Source of the DNA: Bog-756 sp963769765
GTDB lineage: Bacteria; Actinomycetota; Acidimicrobiia; Acidimicrobiales; RAAP-2
Assembly: GCA_963769765.1 (NCBI GenBank)
Contig: CAVYNA010000005.1
Coordinates: forward strand, 62,001-126,000
Length of the DNA stretch: 64,000 nt
Direction of reading: 5' to 3'
Part shown: positions 16,366 through 24,393 of the stretch, piece after piece
Numbering within the stretch: the stretch's first letter is position 1
Layout: the number at the start of each line of letters is the position of its first letter
Notes under the pieces: model-generated
What the model was told of the DNA's origin: nothing
The model's database searches: none
The model's input: the letters and a program-made list of their open reading frames with translations, nothing else
Position numbers and translations under genes: made by a program

Positions 16366-18858
16366 TCAGGTGAGCACGATGGCGCCGTCGCGCTCGTCGA
16401 CGGTGACCATCGCGCCGTCCTCGTACCGGCCCTCGAGCAGCGCGAGCGCGAGCGGGTCCTCGATCTCGCGCTGGATCAGTCTGCGCAGCGGCCGGGCCCC
16501 GAAGTCGGGGTCGAAGCCCGCATGCGCGAGCCAGGCCTCCGCCGCCGGGGTCACCGCGAGGCCGAGACGTCGGCTCGCGAGCCGGGCACGGAGGACGTTG
16601 AGCTGGATCGACACGATCCGGACGAGGTCGGCTTCGCTGAGCGCGTGGAATCGCACGATCTCGTCGATCCGGTTCACGAATTCGGGCTTGAAGTGGTCGA
16701 TCGGCTCGCCGACCAGGTTCGAGGTCATGATGAGCACGGTGTTCGTGAAGTCGACCGTGCGCCCCTGCCCGTCGGTGAGCCTCCCGTCGTCGAGCACCTG
16801 GAGCAGGGTGTTGAAGACGTCGGCGTGTGCCTTCTCGAGCTCGTCGAGGAGCACCACCGCGTAGGGACGACGACGGATCGCCTCGGTGAGCTGGCCCCCC
16901 TCCTCATAGCCGACGTAGCCCGGCGGCGCGCCGACCAGCCGGGCGACCGAGTGGCGCTCCATGTACTCGCTCATGTCGATCCGCACCATGGCCCGCTCGT
17001 CGTCGAACAGGAACTCGGCGAGCGCCCGGGCCAGCTCTGTCTTGCCGACCCCGGTCGGACCGAGGAAGAGGAACGAGCCGATCGGCCGGTGCGGGTCGGA
17101 GAGCCCGGCCCTGCTCCTGCGGATGGCGTTGGCGACCGCCGAGACAGCTTCGTCCTGGCCGACCACCCGGGCGTGCAGGGCGTCCTCCATCCGGATGAGC
17201 TTCTCGACCTCGCCCTCGAGCAGGCGGGAGACCGGTACGCCGGTCGCACGGCTCACCACCTCGGCCACGTCCTCAGCATCGACCTCCTCTTTGAGGAAGC
17301 GCTGCGTCTGTTGCAACTCGTCGAGTGCGCCCGTCGCCTCCTCGATGCGACGCTCGAGGTCGGGAATGAGCCCGTAGGTGATCTCGGACGCCTTGGCCAG
17401 CTGCCCCTCGCGGGCGAGACGGTCTGCGTCTCCGCGCAGCTGCTCGAGTTCTCCCTTCAAGGAACGGATGGTGTGGATGGCGTCCTTCTCGGACTGCCAG
17501 TGCGCGGTCATCGCGACCGACTCCTCGCGCAGGTTCGCCATCTCCTCGTCGAGCCGGACGAGCCGCTCGGCCGACGCGGGGTCGGTCTCCTTGGCCAGAG
17601 CCATGCGCTCGATCTCGAGTTGACGGAGGCGGCGGGTCACGACGTCGAGCTCGGTCGGCATCGAGTCGATCTCGATGCGCAGCCGGCTCGCGGCCTCGTC
17701 CATGAGGTCGATCGCCTTGTCCGGCAGGAATCGACCGGTCACATAGCGGTCGGAGAGCACCGCGGCTGCGACCAGCGCGGCGTCCTGGATGCGCACGCCG
17801 TGGTGGACCTCGTAGCGTTCCTTCAGGCCGCGAAGGATGGCGATCGTGTCCTCGACCGAGGGCGGCGCGACGAAGACCTGCTGGAACCGTCGCTCGAGGG
17901 CCGCGTCCTTCTCGATGTACTTGCGATACTCGTCGAGCGTGGTCGCGCCGATCATCCGGAGCTCGCCCCGGGCGAGCATCGGCTTGATCATATTGCCGGC
18001 GTCCATCGCGCCCTCGCCACCTCCGCCGGCGCCTACCAGCGTATGAAGCTCGTCGATGAACGTGATGACCTCGCCGCCGGCGTCGCTGATCTCCTTGAGC
18101 ACGGCCTTCAGGCGTTCTTCGAACTCGCCGCGGTACTTCGCGCCCGCCACCATCGAGCCGAGGTCGAGTCCGATCACCCGCTTGCCCTGCAGCCCCTCGG
18201 GGACGTCACCCTCGACGATGCGCTGGGCGAGCCCCTCGACGATCGCCGTCTTCCCCACTCCCGGTTCACCAATGAGGACCGGATTGTTCTTGGTCCGCCT
18301 CGAAAGCACCTGGATGACCCGGCGGACTTCGTCGTCCCGACCGATGACCGGGTCCATCTTCCCCTGGCGCGCGAGCTCGGTGAGATCACGCCCGTACCGT
18401 TCGAGCGCCTGGAACGTCTCCTCGGGATTCTGCGACGTGACCCGGTGGCTGCCCCGCACCTCGGCGAGGGAGCTCAGCAGCTGATCCCGGCCCACCCCGA
18501 TGCGGTCGGCCATTGCGAGGAGGAGGTGCTCGACCGAGAGGTACTCGTCACCCATGTCCGCACGCGCGGCGTCGGCAGCGGAGAGCACATCGCGCAGCGC
18601 GCGGTTGATCCCCGGCTCCGCTCCGCCGATCGCGCGTGCGACCCGGCCGAGATCGTCGCCGATCCGGCGCTTGAGCACGGCCGGCTCGATGCCGACCCGT
18701 GCGAGGATCGGCGCCGCGATGCCGTCGGGCTGGTCGAGCACGGCGGCGAGGAGATGGTCGGGGGTGACCTCTCCGTGCTGGCTGGCACGGGCGCGCTCGA
18801 CTGCTCCGGAGAGCGCCTCTTGGGTCTTGATCGTCCACCGTTCGGGATTGAGCGTCAT
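16366..18858 (-). CDS. clpB: ATP-dependent chaperone ClpB
   Basis: Hexameric disaggregase of the Hsp100 family working with DnaK; 830 residues. In order: Clp-N repeats (1-145), NBD1 with Walker A GEPGVGKT and Walker B ITFIDELH, the long coiled-coil middle domain (about 400-520) that separates ClpB from ClpC/ClpA, NBD2 with Walker A GPTGVGKT and the pore loop region GYVGYEEGG, and the C-terminal D2-small domain. ATG 18858 overlaps the hspR stop by 4 bp, making it the last gene of the dnaK operon. Heat induction via HspR is expected. Confidence 0.97.
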   Translation of the reverse strand: MTLNPERWTIKTQEALSGAVERARASQHGEVTPDHLLAAVLDQPDGIAAPILARVGIEPAVLKRRIGDDLGRVARAIGGAEPGINRALRDVLSAADAARADMGDEYLSVEHLLLAMADRIGVGRDQLLSSLAEVRGSHRVTSQNPEETFQALERYGRDLTELARQGKMDPVIGRDDEVRRVIQVLSRRTKNNPVLIGEPGVGKTAIVEGLAQRIVEGDVPEGLQGKRVIGLDLGSMVAGAKYRGEFEERLKAVLKEISDAGGEVITFIDELHTLVGAGGGGEGAMDAGNMIKPMLARGELRMIGATTLDEYRKYIEKDAALERRFQQVFVAPPSVEDTIAILRGLKERYEVHHGVRIQDAALVAAAVLSDRYVTGRFLPDKAIDLMDEAASRLRIEIDSMPTELDVVTRRLRQLEIERMALAKETDPASAERLVRLDEEMANLREESVAMTAHWQSEKDAIHTIRSLKGELEQLRGDADRLAREGQLAKASEITYGLIPDLERRIEEATGALDELQQTQRFLKEEVDAEDVAEVVSRATGVPVSRLLEGEVEKLIRMEDALHARVVGQDEAVSAVANAIRRSRAGLSDPHRPIGSFLFLGPTGVGKTELARALAEFLFDDERAMVRIDMSEYMERHSVARLVGAPPGYVGYEEGGQLTEAIRRRPYAVVLLDELEKAHADVFNTLLQVLDDGRLTDGQGRTVDFTNTVLIMTSNLVGEPIDHFKPEFVNRIDEIVRFHALSEADLVRIVSIQLNVLRARLASRRLGLAVTPAAEAWLAHAGFDPDFGARPLRRLIQREIEDPLALALLEGRYEDGAMVTVDERDGAIVLT

Positions 18859-19262
18859 CGCGGTCCTCCATTTCTCGTGGCCCTGGGTCGCTGCGGGTGG
18901 GTCGCGACCGGCGACTGTCTGAGCGGCACGAGCTCCCGACGGTAAAGCCGGTGGGTCAGTGCGACGGCCTCGCGGGCCTCCTGCTTCGCCGTCGCGAGCT
19001 CCGCCTCGAGGCGCGCCACCTCTGCCTCGAGCTCCATCACGCGTCGGACGCCCTCGAGATTGAGGCCGGCGGTGGTCAGGCTCTGGATGTGCCGGAGCCG
19101 ATCGAGGTCCTCGTCGCTGAAGCGCCGGCTCCCCCCGCTGGTCCGGCGCGGGTCGAGCAGGCCCTTGCGTTCGTAGACGCGCAGTGTCTGCGGGTGGACG
19201 CCGGTCAGCTCGGCGGCCACGGAGATCACGTACACCGCCCGCGATGGTCGATCGTCATTCAT
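18855..19262 (-). CDS. hspR: Heat-shock repressor HspR (MerR family)
   Basis: Repressor of the dnaK operon; 135 residues. A MerR winged-helix domain at the N-terminus reads VISVAAELTGVHPQTLRVYE followed by RKGLLDPRRTSGGSRRFSDE. A coiled coil follows (ELEAEVARLEAELATAKQEA). ATG 19262 lies 1 bp beyond the dnaJ stop and uses a GGAGGTG ribosome binding site inside the end of dnaJ. In Streptomyces and Mycobacterium HspR uses DnaK as co-repressor and binds HAIR sites; such a site lies at 23073-23093, upstream of dnaK, so autoregulation is likely. Confidence 0.93.
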   Translation of the reverse strand: MNDDRPSRAVYVISVAAELTGVHPQTLRVYERKGLLDPRRTSGGSRRFSDEDLDRLRHIQSLTTAGLNLEGVRRVMELEAEVARLEAELATAKQEAREAVALTHRLYRRELVPLRQSPVATHPQRPRATRNGGPR

Positions 19263-19263
19263 C

Positions 19264-20373
19264 TCACACCTCCAGGCGGTCGCGCGGCGGCGGCTCGATG
19301 ACCTTGGCGAGCTGCTCGACCGCCGCACGCTGTTCGTCAGTGAGGGTCTCGGGTACCGAGACGTCGACGGAGACAAGGAGATCGCCGGTCGTGCTCTTCT
19401 TCCCTGCGGGGACGCCCCGGCCCTTGACCCGGAAGGTCCGACCCGACGGCGTGCCGGCCGGCACCCGCAGGGTGACGGGCCCGTCCAGGGTGGGGACCGT
19501 GATCGTGGTCCCGAGCGTCGCTTCGGGATAGGAGATCGGCACGGTGAGCGTCAGGTTGCGACCGCGCCGACCGAACACCTTGTGGCCGCCGACCCGGACG
19601 ACGACGTAGAGATCGCCCGCCGGGGCGTTCCCACGACCGGCAGCTCCTCGGCCCTTCACCCGGATCCGCTGGCCGTCCTCAACTCCCGCCGGGATCCGGA
19701 CCTTGACCGTCCGATTGCGGTGCTCGACGCCGCTGCCACTGCAGGTCGGGCACGGAGTGGACACCACCGTGCCGCGCCCGCCGCACTGCGGACAGATCTG
19801 GCTGAGCGAGAAGAGGCCTTGATTGTCCTGCAGCGAGCCGGACCCGCCGCATCGCGGACAGGTCACCGGTTTCGTGCCGGGCGCGGACCCCGAACCGCGG
19901 CAGGTGTGACAGCGCACGTCGGTCGTCGTGTTGACCGATGTCGTCACGCCGTTGACCGCGTCCTCGAAGGAGAGGTGGAGCTCGGTCTCGACATCGCTGC
20001 CCCGTTGCGCCGCGCCGCCCGCGCGCCTGGAACGGCCGAAGAGGCCGCCGAAGAGGTCGCCCAAGTCACCCGCGTCCTCGACCCGGAAGGTCGTGCCCCC
20101 GCCGCCGGGGAAGCCCCCGGGGAACCCACCCATGCCCGCGGCCGGCCCCATCGCGCGAACCTCGTCGTACTCCTTGCGACGCTCGGCGTCACCGAGGACG
20201 TCGTATGCCGCGGAGATCTCCTTGAAGATCTCCTCCTCACCGGGATTGGCGTCGGGATGGTGCTTCTTCGCCAGCTTGCGGTAGGCGCTCGTGATCTCCT
20301 TCGCGGTGGCCGTGCTCGGCACACCGAGGGTCTTGTAGTAGTCCTTCTCGAACCATTCGCGTTGCGGCGCCAC
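19264..20373 (-). CDS. dnaJ: Chaperone DnaJ
   Basis: Type I Hsp40 co-chaperone of DnaK; 369 residues. The J domain (about 10-70) has the HPD motif in KKHHPDAN. A Gly/Phe-rich linker (GGFPGGFPGGGG) follows. The zinc-binding region has four CxxCxGxG-type repeats (CHTCRGSG, CPRCGGSG, CPQCGGRG, CPTCSGSG). The substrate-binding C-terminal domain has GVEDGQRIRVKGRG. The start is GTG 20373. It is third gene of the operon, 61 bp after grpE. Confidence 0.96.
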   Translation of the reverse strand: MAPQREWFEKDYYKTLGVPSTATAKEITSAYRKLAKKHHPDANPGEEEIFKEISAAYDVLGDAERRKEYDEVRAMGPAAGMGGFPGGFPGGGGTTFRVEDAGDLGDLFGGLFGRSRRAGGAAQRGSDVETELHLSFEDAVNGVTTSVNTTTDVRCHTCRGSGSAPGTKPVTCPRCGGSGSLQDNQGLFSLSQICPQCGGRGTVVSTPCPTCSGSGVEHRNRTVKVRIPAGVEDGQRIRVKGRGAAGRGNAPAGDLYVVVRVGGHKVFGRRGRNLTLTVPISYPEATLGTTITVPTLDGPVTLRVPAGTPSGRTFRVKGRGVPAGKKSTTGDLLVSVDVSVPETLTDEQRAAVEQLAKVIEPPPRDRLEV

Positions 20374-20434
20374 CCTGTCCCGTCCCGTTCCTGTCGATTC
20401 CGTCCTGAGCCGGCTCTGCGACCTCCCCGGGCCC

Positions 20435-21142
20435 TCAGCCGCGCACCGTCACCATCGCCGGGCGCACGACGGCGCCGTGCCACCGGTAGCCCGGACGCAT
20501 CACCTGGTCGACGAGCGGCCCGTCCGCGATGTCGGACCCGGCGTCCTCGGCACCCGGCTCGGCCGGCAGGTGACCGACCGCCTCGTGAGCGGTCGGATCG
20601 AAGGCCTCGCCGAGCGGATCGATCCGCTCGAGCCCTTCTTTGGCCAGGACACCGTGGAGCAGGCTCGAGGCGGCCACCAGGGCCTTCGCGTCGCTCGAGT
20701 CCGCATCTCCGAGGTGCTCGGCCGCGAGGTCCAAGGTGTCGAGCACCGGCAACAGCTTCTCGATGAGCGAGGCCGCGGCGCGGTCCGCGACGTCCCCGTG
20801 CTGTTTGGCGACCCGCTTCTTGTAGTTCTCGAACTCGGCCTGCAGCCGGCGGAGGCCGTCGAGATACTCGTCGCGCTCGGCCCGAGCGGCGGCGAGCGGG
20901 TCCTCGTCGACCACGAGGACCTCGCCCACCTCGACCTCGTCGTCGCTCGGCTCCGGCTCCGGCTCCGGCTCCGGCAGCGACTCCGGCAGCGACTCCGGCA
21001 TCACGGAGTCACCGTCCTTCAGGATCCCCTCGGGCACGGCGTGGGCGGTGCCGCGCTCGCCGGCCGAAGGTGGGCCCACCGGTTCGTCGCGAGCACCTCC
21101 GTGTTCCACGTCCACCCGGCGAGGCGTGTGCGGTCCCGCCAT
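20435..21142 (-). CDS. grpE: Nucleotide exchange factor GrpE
   Basis: DnaK nucleotide exchange factor; 235 residues as started at ATG 21142, 6 bp after dnaK. The conserved core is QAEFENYKKRV at the end of the long helix, then LLPVLDTLDLAAEH and the C-terminal beta region ending GYRWHGAVVRPAMVTV. The first 85 residues are an unusually long acidic, repetitive tail (PESLPES followed by PEPEPEPEP) encoded by short tandem DNA repeats at 20950-21000. An internal start before that tail is possible. Confidence 0.93.
   Translation of the reverse strand: MAGPHTPRRVDVEHGGARDEPVGPPSAGERGTAHAVPEGILKDGDSVMPESLPESLPEPEPEPEPSDDEVEVGEVLVVDEDPLAAARAERDEYLDGLRRLQAEFENYKKRVAKQHGDVADRAAASLIEKLLPVLDTLDLAAEHLGDADSSDAKALVAASSLLHGVLAKEGLERIDPLGEAFDPTAHEAVGHLPAEPGAEDAGSDIADGPLVDQVMRPGYRWHGAVVRPAMVTVRG
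20950..21000 (-). repeat. Microsatellite-like repeats inside grpE
   Basis: Tandem CTCCGG hexamers run into tandem AGCGACTCCGGC dodecamers (plus-strand notation). They encode Glu-Pro and Glu-Ser-Leu-Pro repeats in the disordered N-terminal tail of GrpE. The array is in frame, so copy-number change would only alter tail length. Confidence 0.7.
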
Positions 21143-21148
21143 CGCCGC

Positions 21149-22981
21149 TCAGCCCTTCTCTTCGACGATCTCTGCGTCGACCACCTCGTCGTCGGAGGCC
21201 TCCTCCGCGTCGACCGATCCACCGGGCGCCGACTCCTCGCCCTTCGCCGCTTCCTCGTAGAGGCGCTGGCTGAACGACTGGCTGGCTGTCAGCAGCGTCT
21301 CGGTCGCGGTCTTGATCACCTCGACGTCGCTGCCGGCAAGGGACTCCTTCAGGCCACCGAGTGCGGTCTCCACCTTCTCCTTCTCGTCGCCCTGGAACTT
21401 CTCGCCCTGGTCCTTCAGGAGCTTCTCCGTCTGGTAGACGAGCGTGTCGGCCTGGTTCCGGACCTCGGCTTCCTCCTTGCGGCGGCGGTCGTCTTCGGCG
21501 TGTGCTTCGGCGTCCTTCACCATGCGCTGGATGTCGTCCTTGGCGAGCGAGGACTGGCCGGTGATGGTCATCGACTGCTCCTTGCCGGTCGCCCGGTCCT
21601 TGGCGGAGACGTGCACGATGCCATTGGCGTCGATGTCGAAGGTCACCTCGATCTGGGGCACGCCGCGGGGGGCGGGCGGGAGGTCGACCAGCTGGAACTT
21701 GCCGAGCGTCTTGTTGTACATGGCCATCTCGCGCTCACCCTGGAGGACGTGGACCTCGACCGACGGCTGGTTGTCGTCGGCGGTGGTGAACACCTCGCTC
21801 CGCTTGGTGGGGATGGTGGTGTTGCGCTCGATGAGGCGGTGCATGACACCGCCCTTCGTCTCGATGCCCAGCGACAGAGGGGTCACGTCGAGGAGGAGGA
21901 CGTCTTTGACCTCGCCCTTCAACACGCCGGCCTGTACCGCCGCGCCGACCGCGACGACCTCGTCGGGGTTGACGCCTTTGTGGGCCTCCTTGCCGGTGAG
22001 CGACTGCACGAGCTCCTGCACGGCTGGGATTCGTGTGGACCCGCCGACGAGCACGACGTGGTCGATGTCCGACTTGGAGAGACCCGAGTCCGCGATCGCC
22101 TGATCGAACGGGCCCTTGCAGGCCTCGACCAGGTCCGCGGTCAGCTCGTTGAAGTGCGCGCGGGTCAGCTTCACGTCGAGGTGCTTTGGACCCTCGGACG
22201 TCGCGGTGATGAAGGGCAGGTTGATCTGGGTCTCCTGCACCGAGGACAGCTCGATCTTCGCCTTTTCGGCGGCTTCCTTGAGCCGCTGGGTCGCCATCTT
22301 GTCGTTCGACAGGTCGACGCCTTCGGTGTCCTTGAACGTCTTGACGAGCCAGTCGATGACCCGCTGATCCCAGTCGTCGCCACCGAGCTTCGAGTTGCCC
22401 GAGGTCGACTTGACCTCGAAGACGCCGTCACCGATCTCGAGCACCGAGACGTCGAAGGTGCCACCGCCGAGGTCGAACACGAGGACCGTCTGGTCGGCGC
22501 CCTCCTTGTCGAGGCCGTAGGCGAGCGCCGCGGCGGTCGGCTCGTTGATGATGCGCAGTACCTCGAGCCCGGCGATCGCACCGGCCTCTTTGGTCGCGGT
22601 CCGCTGTGCGTCGTCGAAATAGGCCGGAACCGTGACGACTGCCTGGGTCACCGTGTCACCGAGGTAGGCCTCCGCATCGCGCTTGAGCTTGCCAAGGATG
22701 CGGGCCGAGATCTCTTGGGCCGTGTAGGCCTTGCCGTCGATGTCGACGGTCCACGACGTCCCCATGTGCCGCTTCACCGATCGGATCGTTCGGTCGGGAT
22801 TGGTGATCGCCTGGCGCTTGGCGACCTCGCCGACGAGCACCTCACCGGACTTCGCAAACCCGACGACCGACGGTGTCGTGCGGCCGCCTTCGGCGTTCGG
22901 GATGACGACCGGCTCACCCGCTTCCAGCACGGCCACCACCGAGTTGGTGGTGCCGAGGTCGATTCCTACAGCCTTGGCCAT
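21149..22981 (-). CDS. dnaK: Chaperone DnaK (Hsp70)
   Basis: Hsp70 ATPase chaperone, 610 residues. The N-terminal ATPase domain has AVGIDLGTTNSVVAVLE, VFDLGGGTFDVSVLEIGDGV and VLVGGSTRIPAVQELV. The substrate-binding domain starts near residue 365 with DVTPLSLGIETKGG. The C-terminal lid ends in an acidic tail (EEASDDEVVDAEIVEEKG). It heads the dnaK-grpE-dnaJ-hspR-clpB operon and is preceded by a TATACT -10 box and a HAIR operator on this strand. Confidence 0.97.
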   Translation of the reverse strand: MAKAVGIDLGTTNSVVAVLEAGEPVVIPNAEGGRTTPSVVGFAKSGEVLVGEVAKRQAITNPDRTIRSVKRHMGTSWTVDIDGKAYTAQEISARILGKLKRDAEAYLGDTVTQAVVTVPAYFDDAQRTATKEAGAIAGLEVLRIINEPTAAALAYGLDKEGADQTVLVFDLGGGTFDVSVLEIGDGVFEVKSTSGNSKLGGDDWDQRVIDWLVKTFKDTEGVDLSNDKMATQRLKEAAEKAKIELSSVQETQINLPFITATSEGPKHLDVKLTRAHFNELTADLVEACKGPFDQAIADSGLSKSDIDHVVLVGGSTRIPAVQELVQSLTGKEAHKGVNPDEVVAVGAAVQAGVLKGEVKDVLLLDVTPLSLGIETKGGVMHRLIERNTTIPTKRSEVFTTADDNQPSVEVHVLQGEREMAMYNKTLGKFQLVDLPPAPRGVPQIEVTFDIDANGIVHVSAKDRATGKEQSMTITGQSSLAKDDIQRMVKDAEAHAEDDRRRKEEAEVRNQADTLVYQTEKLLKDQGEKFQGDEKEKVETALGGLKESLAGSDVEVIKTATETLLTASQSFSQRLYEEAAKGEESAPGGSVDAEEASDDEVVDAEIVEEKG

Positions 22982-23061
22982 CGTGTTGCCTCCTCGCCTG
23001 ACCGCTCCGGACAGGCTCTCGTTCGTCTCCGGTGTCGTCTCCGGGTTTTCCTCGTGAGATC

Positions 23062-23093
23062 AGTATAGCAAAGTTGAGCGTATATGACTCAGC
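23062..23093 (-). promoter_or_regulatory. HAIR operator and promoter of the dnaK operon
   Basis: The HAIR consensus is CTTGAGT-N7-ACTCAAG. At 23073-23093 the plus strand reads GTTGAGC, 7 bases (GTATATG), ACTCAGC, which matches the TTGAG and ACTCA cores and the exact 7-bp spacing. On the minus strand an extended -10, TGCTATACT (TATACT = 23062-23067), lies immediately downstream, so HspR binding would cover the -35/spacer. The palindrome is about 90 bp before the dnaK start. Confidence 0.85.
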
Positions 23094-23151
23094 TTTTCTT
23101 CGGCATTAGCCATCAGCTTGTCTGCTGGTCTGCCGAGATACGCTCGATCCC

Positions 23152-23907
23152 ATGCCCCAGCTGGTGCTGCTCCGCCACGGCCAGTCCACCTGGAACGAAC
23201 AGAACCTCTTCACCGGCTGGCACGACGTCGATCTCTCCGCGCTCGGAGCAGCCGAGGCCGCAGCTGCGGGCCGGCTCCTCGCCGCGGAGCCCGGCATCGA
23301 TCTGCGCGTCCTGCACACCTCTCTCCTGACCCGTGCGATCCATACCGCCGAGCTCGCCCTCGCGGAGATGGGCAGGAGCTGGCTGCCCGTCCGACGACAT
23401 TGGCGGCTCAACGAGCGCCACTACGGCGCACTGCAGGGGCTCGACAAGCTGGAGACAACGGCCCGCCACGGTGAGGCGCAGGTCAAGCGCTGGCGCCGCA
23501 GCTACGACACACCCCCGCCACCGCTCGGGCGCGGCGACGTCCACGATCCGGCAGGCGATCCCCGTTACCGAGACGTACCTGGCGAAGCCCTCCCCCTCAC
23601 CGAGTGCCTCGCAGACGTCGTCCGGCGGGTGGTCCCCTACTGGCAGGACGCGCTCGTGCCCGACCTACGCGCCGAGGGTGCTCGAGGCGGTGCGGTACTG
23701 GTGGTCGCACACGGGAACTCGCTCCGCGCGCTCCGAAAGCACCTCGAGGGGATCGGCGACGACGCGATCGTCGACCTCGAGATCCCGACCGGCATTCCCT
23801 TCGTCTACGAGCTCACCGACGAGCTCACGGTGCGATCGAATCGCTACCTCGGCGATCCCGAAGCCGCAGCGGCGGCCGCCGAGGCCGTCCGGCGCCAGGC
23901 CGGCTGA
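23152..23907 (+). CDS. gpmA: 2,3-bisphosphoglycerate-dependent phosphoglycerate mutase
   Basis: Glycolytic mutase interconverting 3- and 2-phosphoglycerate; 251 residues. The catalytic His9 is in LVLLRHGQSTWNEQNLFTGW. Later residues typical of dPGM are LLTRAIHTAE, RHWRLNERHYGALQG and VVAHGNSLRALRKHLEG (second His). The C-terminal GIPFVYELTDEL is also conserved. It starts at ATG 23152, divergent from dnaK, about 60 bp beyond the HAIR site. A strong hairpin follows its stop. Confidence 0.94.
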   Translation: MPQLVLLRHGQSTWNEQNLFTGWHDVDLSALGAAEAAAAGRLLAAEPGIDLRVLHTSLLTRAIHTAELALAEMGRSWLPVRRHWRLNERHYGALQGLDKLETTARHGEAQVKRWRRSYDTPPPPLGRGDVHDPAGDPRYRDVPGEALPLTECLADVVRRVVPYWQDALVPDLRAEGARGGAVLVVAHGNSLRALRKHLEGIGDDAIVDLEIPTGIPFVYELTDELTVRSNRYLGDPEAAAAAAEAVRRQAG

Positions 23908-23919
23908 CCACGTGCGTGC

Positions 23920-23959
23920 GCGACGAAGGGCCGGCCCGGATGGGCCGACCCTCGGTCGC
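23920..23959. terminator. Strong hairpin between convergent gpmA and glnK
   Basis: GCGAC (23920-23924) pairs with GTCGC (23955-23959). Inside it, GGG-C-CGGCCC faces GGGCCG-A-CCC around a short GGAT loop, with one C/A mismatch. It lies 12 bp past the gpmA stop and 59 bp past the glnK stop. There is no T-run, as often in high-GC actinobacteria. It is probably bidirectional. Confidence 0.6.
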
Positions 23960-24017
23960 CTCGTGTTGCACCTCGCGGTGCGCTCCGGCGCGCCGTGACC
24001 CGAACGGCGCGCCCCAC

Positions 24018-24356
24018 TCAGAGGGCGTCGGCGCCCCGCTCGCCGGTCCGGACCCGGATGACCTCCTCGACGGGAAGCACCCACACCTTCCCGTCCCCGA
24101 TCTTCCCGGTCCCTGCGGTGTCGACGATCTTGGTCGTCACCTCGTCCACCTGCGCGTCGTCGACGAGGATCTCGAGCCGGATCTTCGGCACGAACTCCAC
24201 CTCGTACTCGGCACCCCGGTACACTTCGGTGTGCCCCCGCTGGCGACCGAAGCCCTGGGCCTCGGTCAGGGTCAGCCCGTGCACACCGAGGCTCTTCAGT
24301 CCTTCTTTGACCTCGTCAAGCTTGAACGGCTTCAGCACCGCCACGATCAGCTTCAC
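24018..24356 (-). CDS. glnK: Nitrogen regulatory protein PII (GlnK)
   Basis: Trimeric PII signal protein, 112 residues, sensing 2-oxoglutarate and ATP/ADP and blocking the ammonium channel. MKLIVAVLKPFKLDEVKEGL starts the protein. Tyr51, the modification site, is in the T-loop segment YRGAEYEVEFVPK. The C-terminal GTGKIGDGKVWV binds nucleotide. It is encoded 37 bp after amt in the same direction, so the GlnK assignment (rather than GlnB) follows from context. In actinobacteria Tyr51 is adenylylated rather than uridylylated; no glnD is visible here. Confidence 0.95.
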   Translation of the reverse strand: MKLIVAVLKPFKLDEVKEGLKSLGVHGLTLTEAQGFGRQRGHTEVYRGAEYEVEFVPKIRLEILVDDAQVDEVTTKIVDTAGTGKIGDGKVWVLPVEEVIRVRTGERGADAL

Positions 24357-24393
24357 AGTCGTCTTCCTCCTTTAGTTGTTCGTCGTGGTCCGG

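Noticed and set aside
16522..18945. Long plus-strand open frame opposite clpB and hspR (over 800 codons)
   Set aside because: It is fully antisense to clpB/hspR, has Arg/Asp/Val-rich random composition and no motif. High GC at third positions opens the opposite strand.
20477..23068. Long plus-strand open frame opposite grpE and dnaK (over 860 codons)
   Set aside because: Antisense to clear chaperone genes, low complexity with many Arg/Leu/Val/Gly, no domain.
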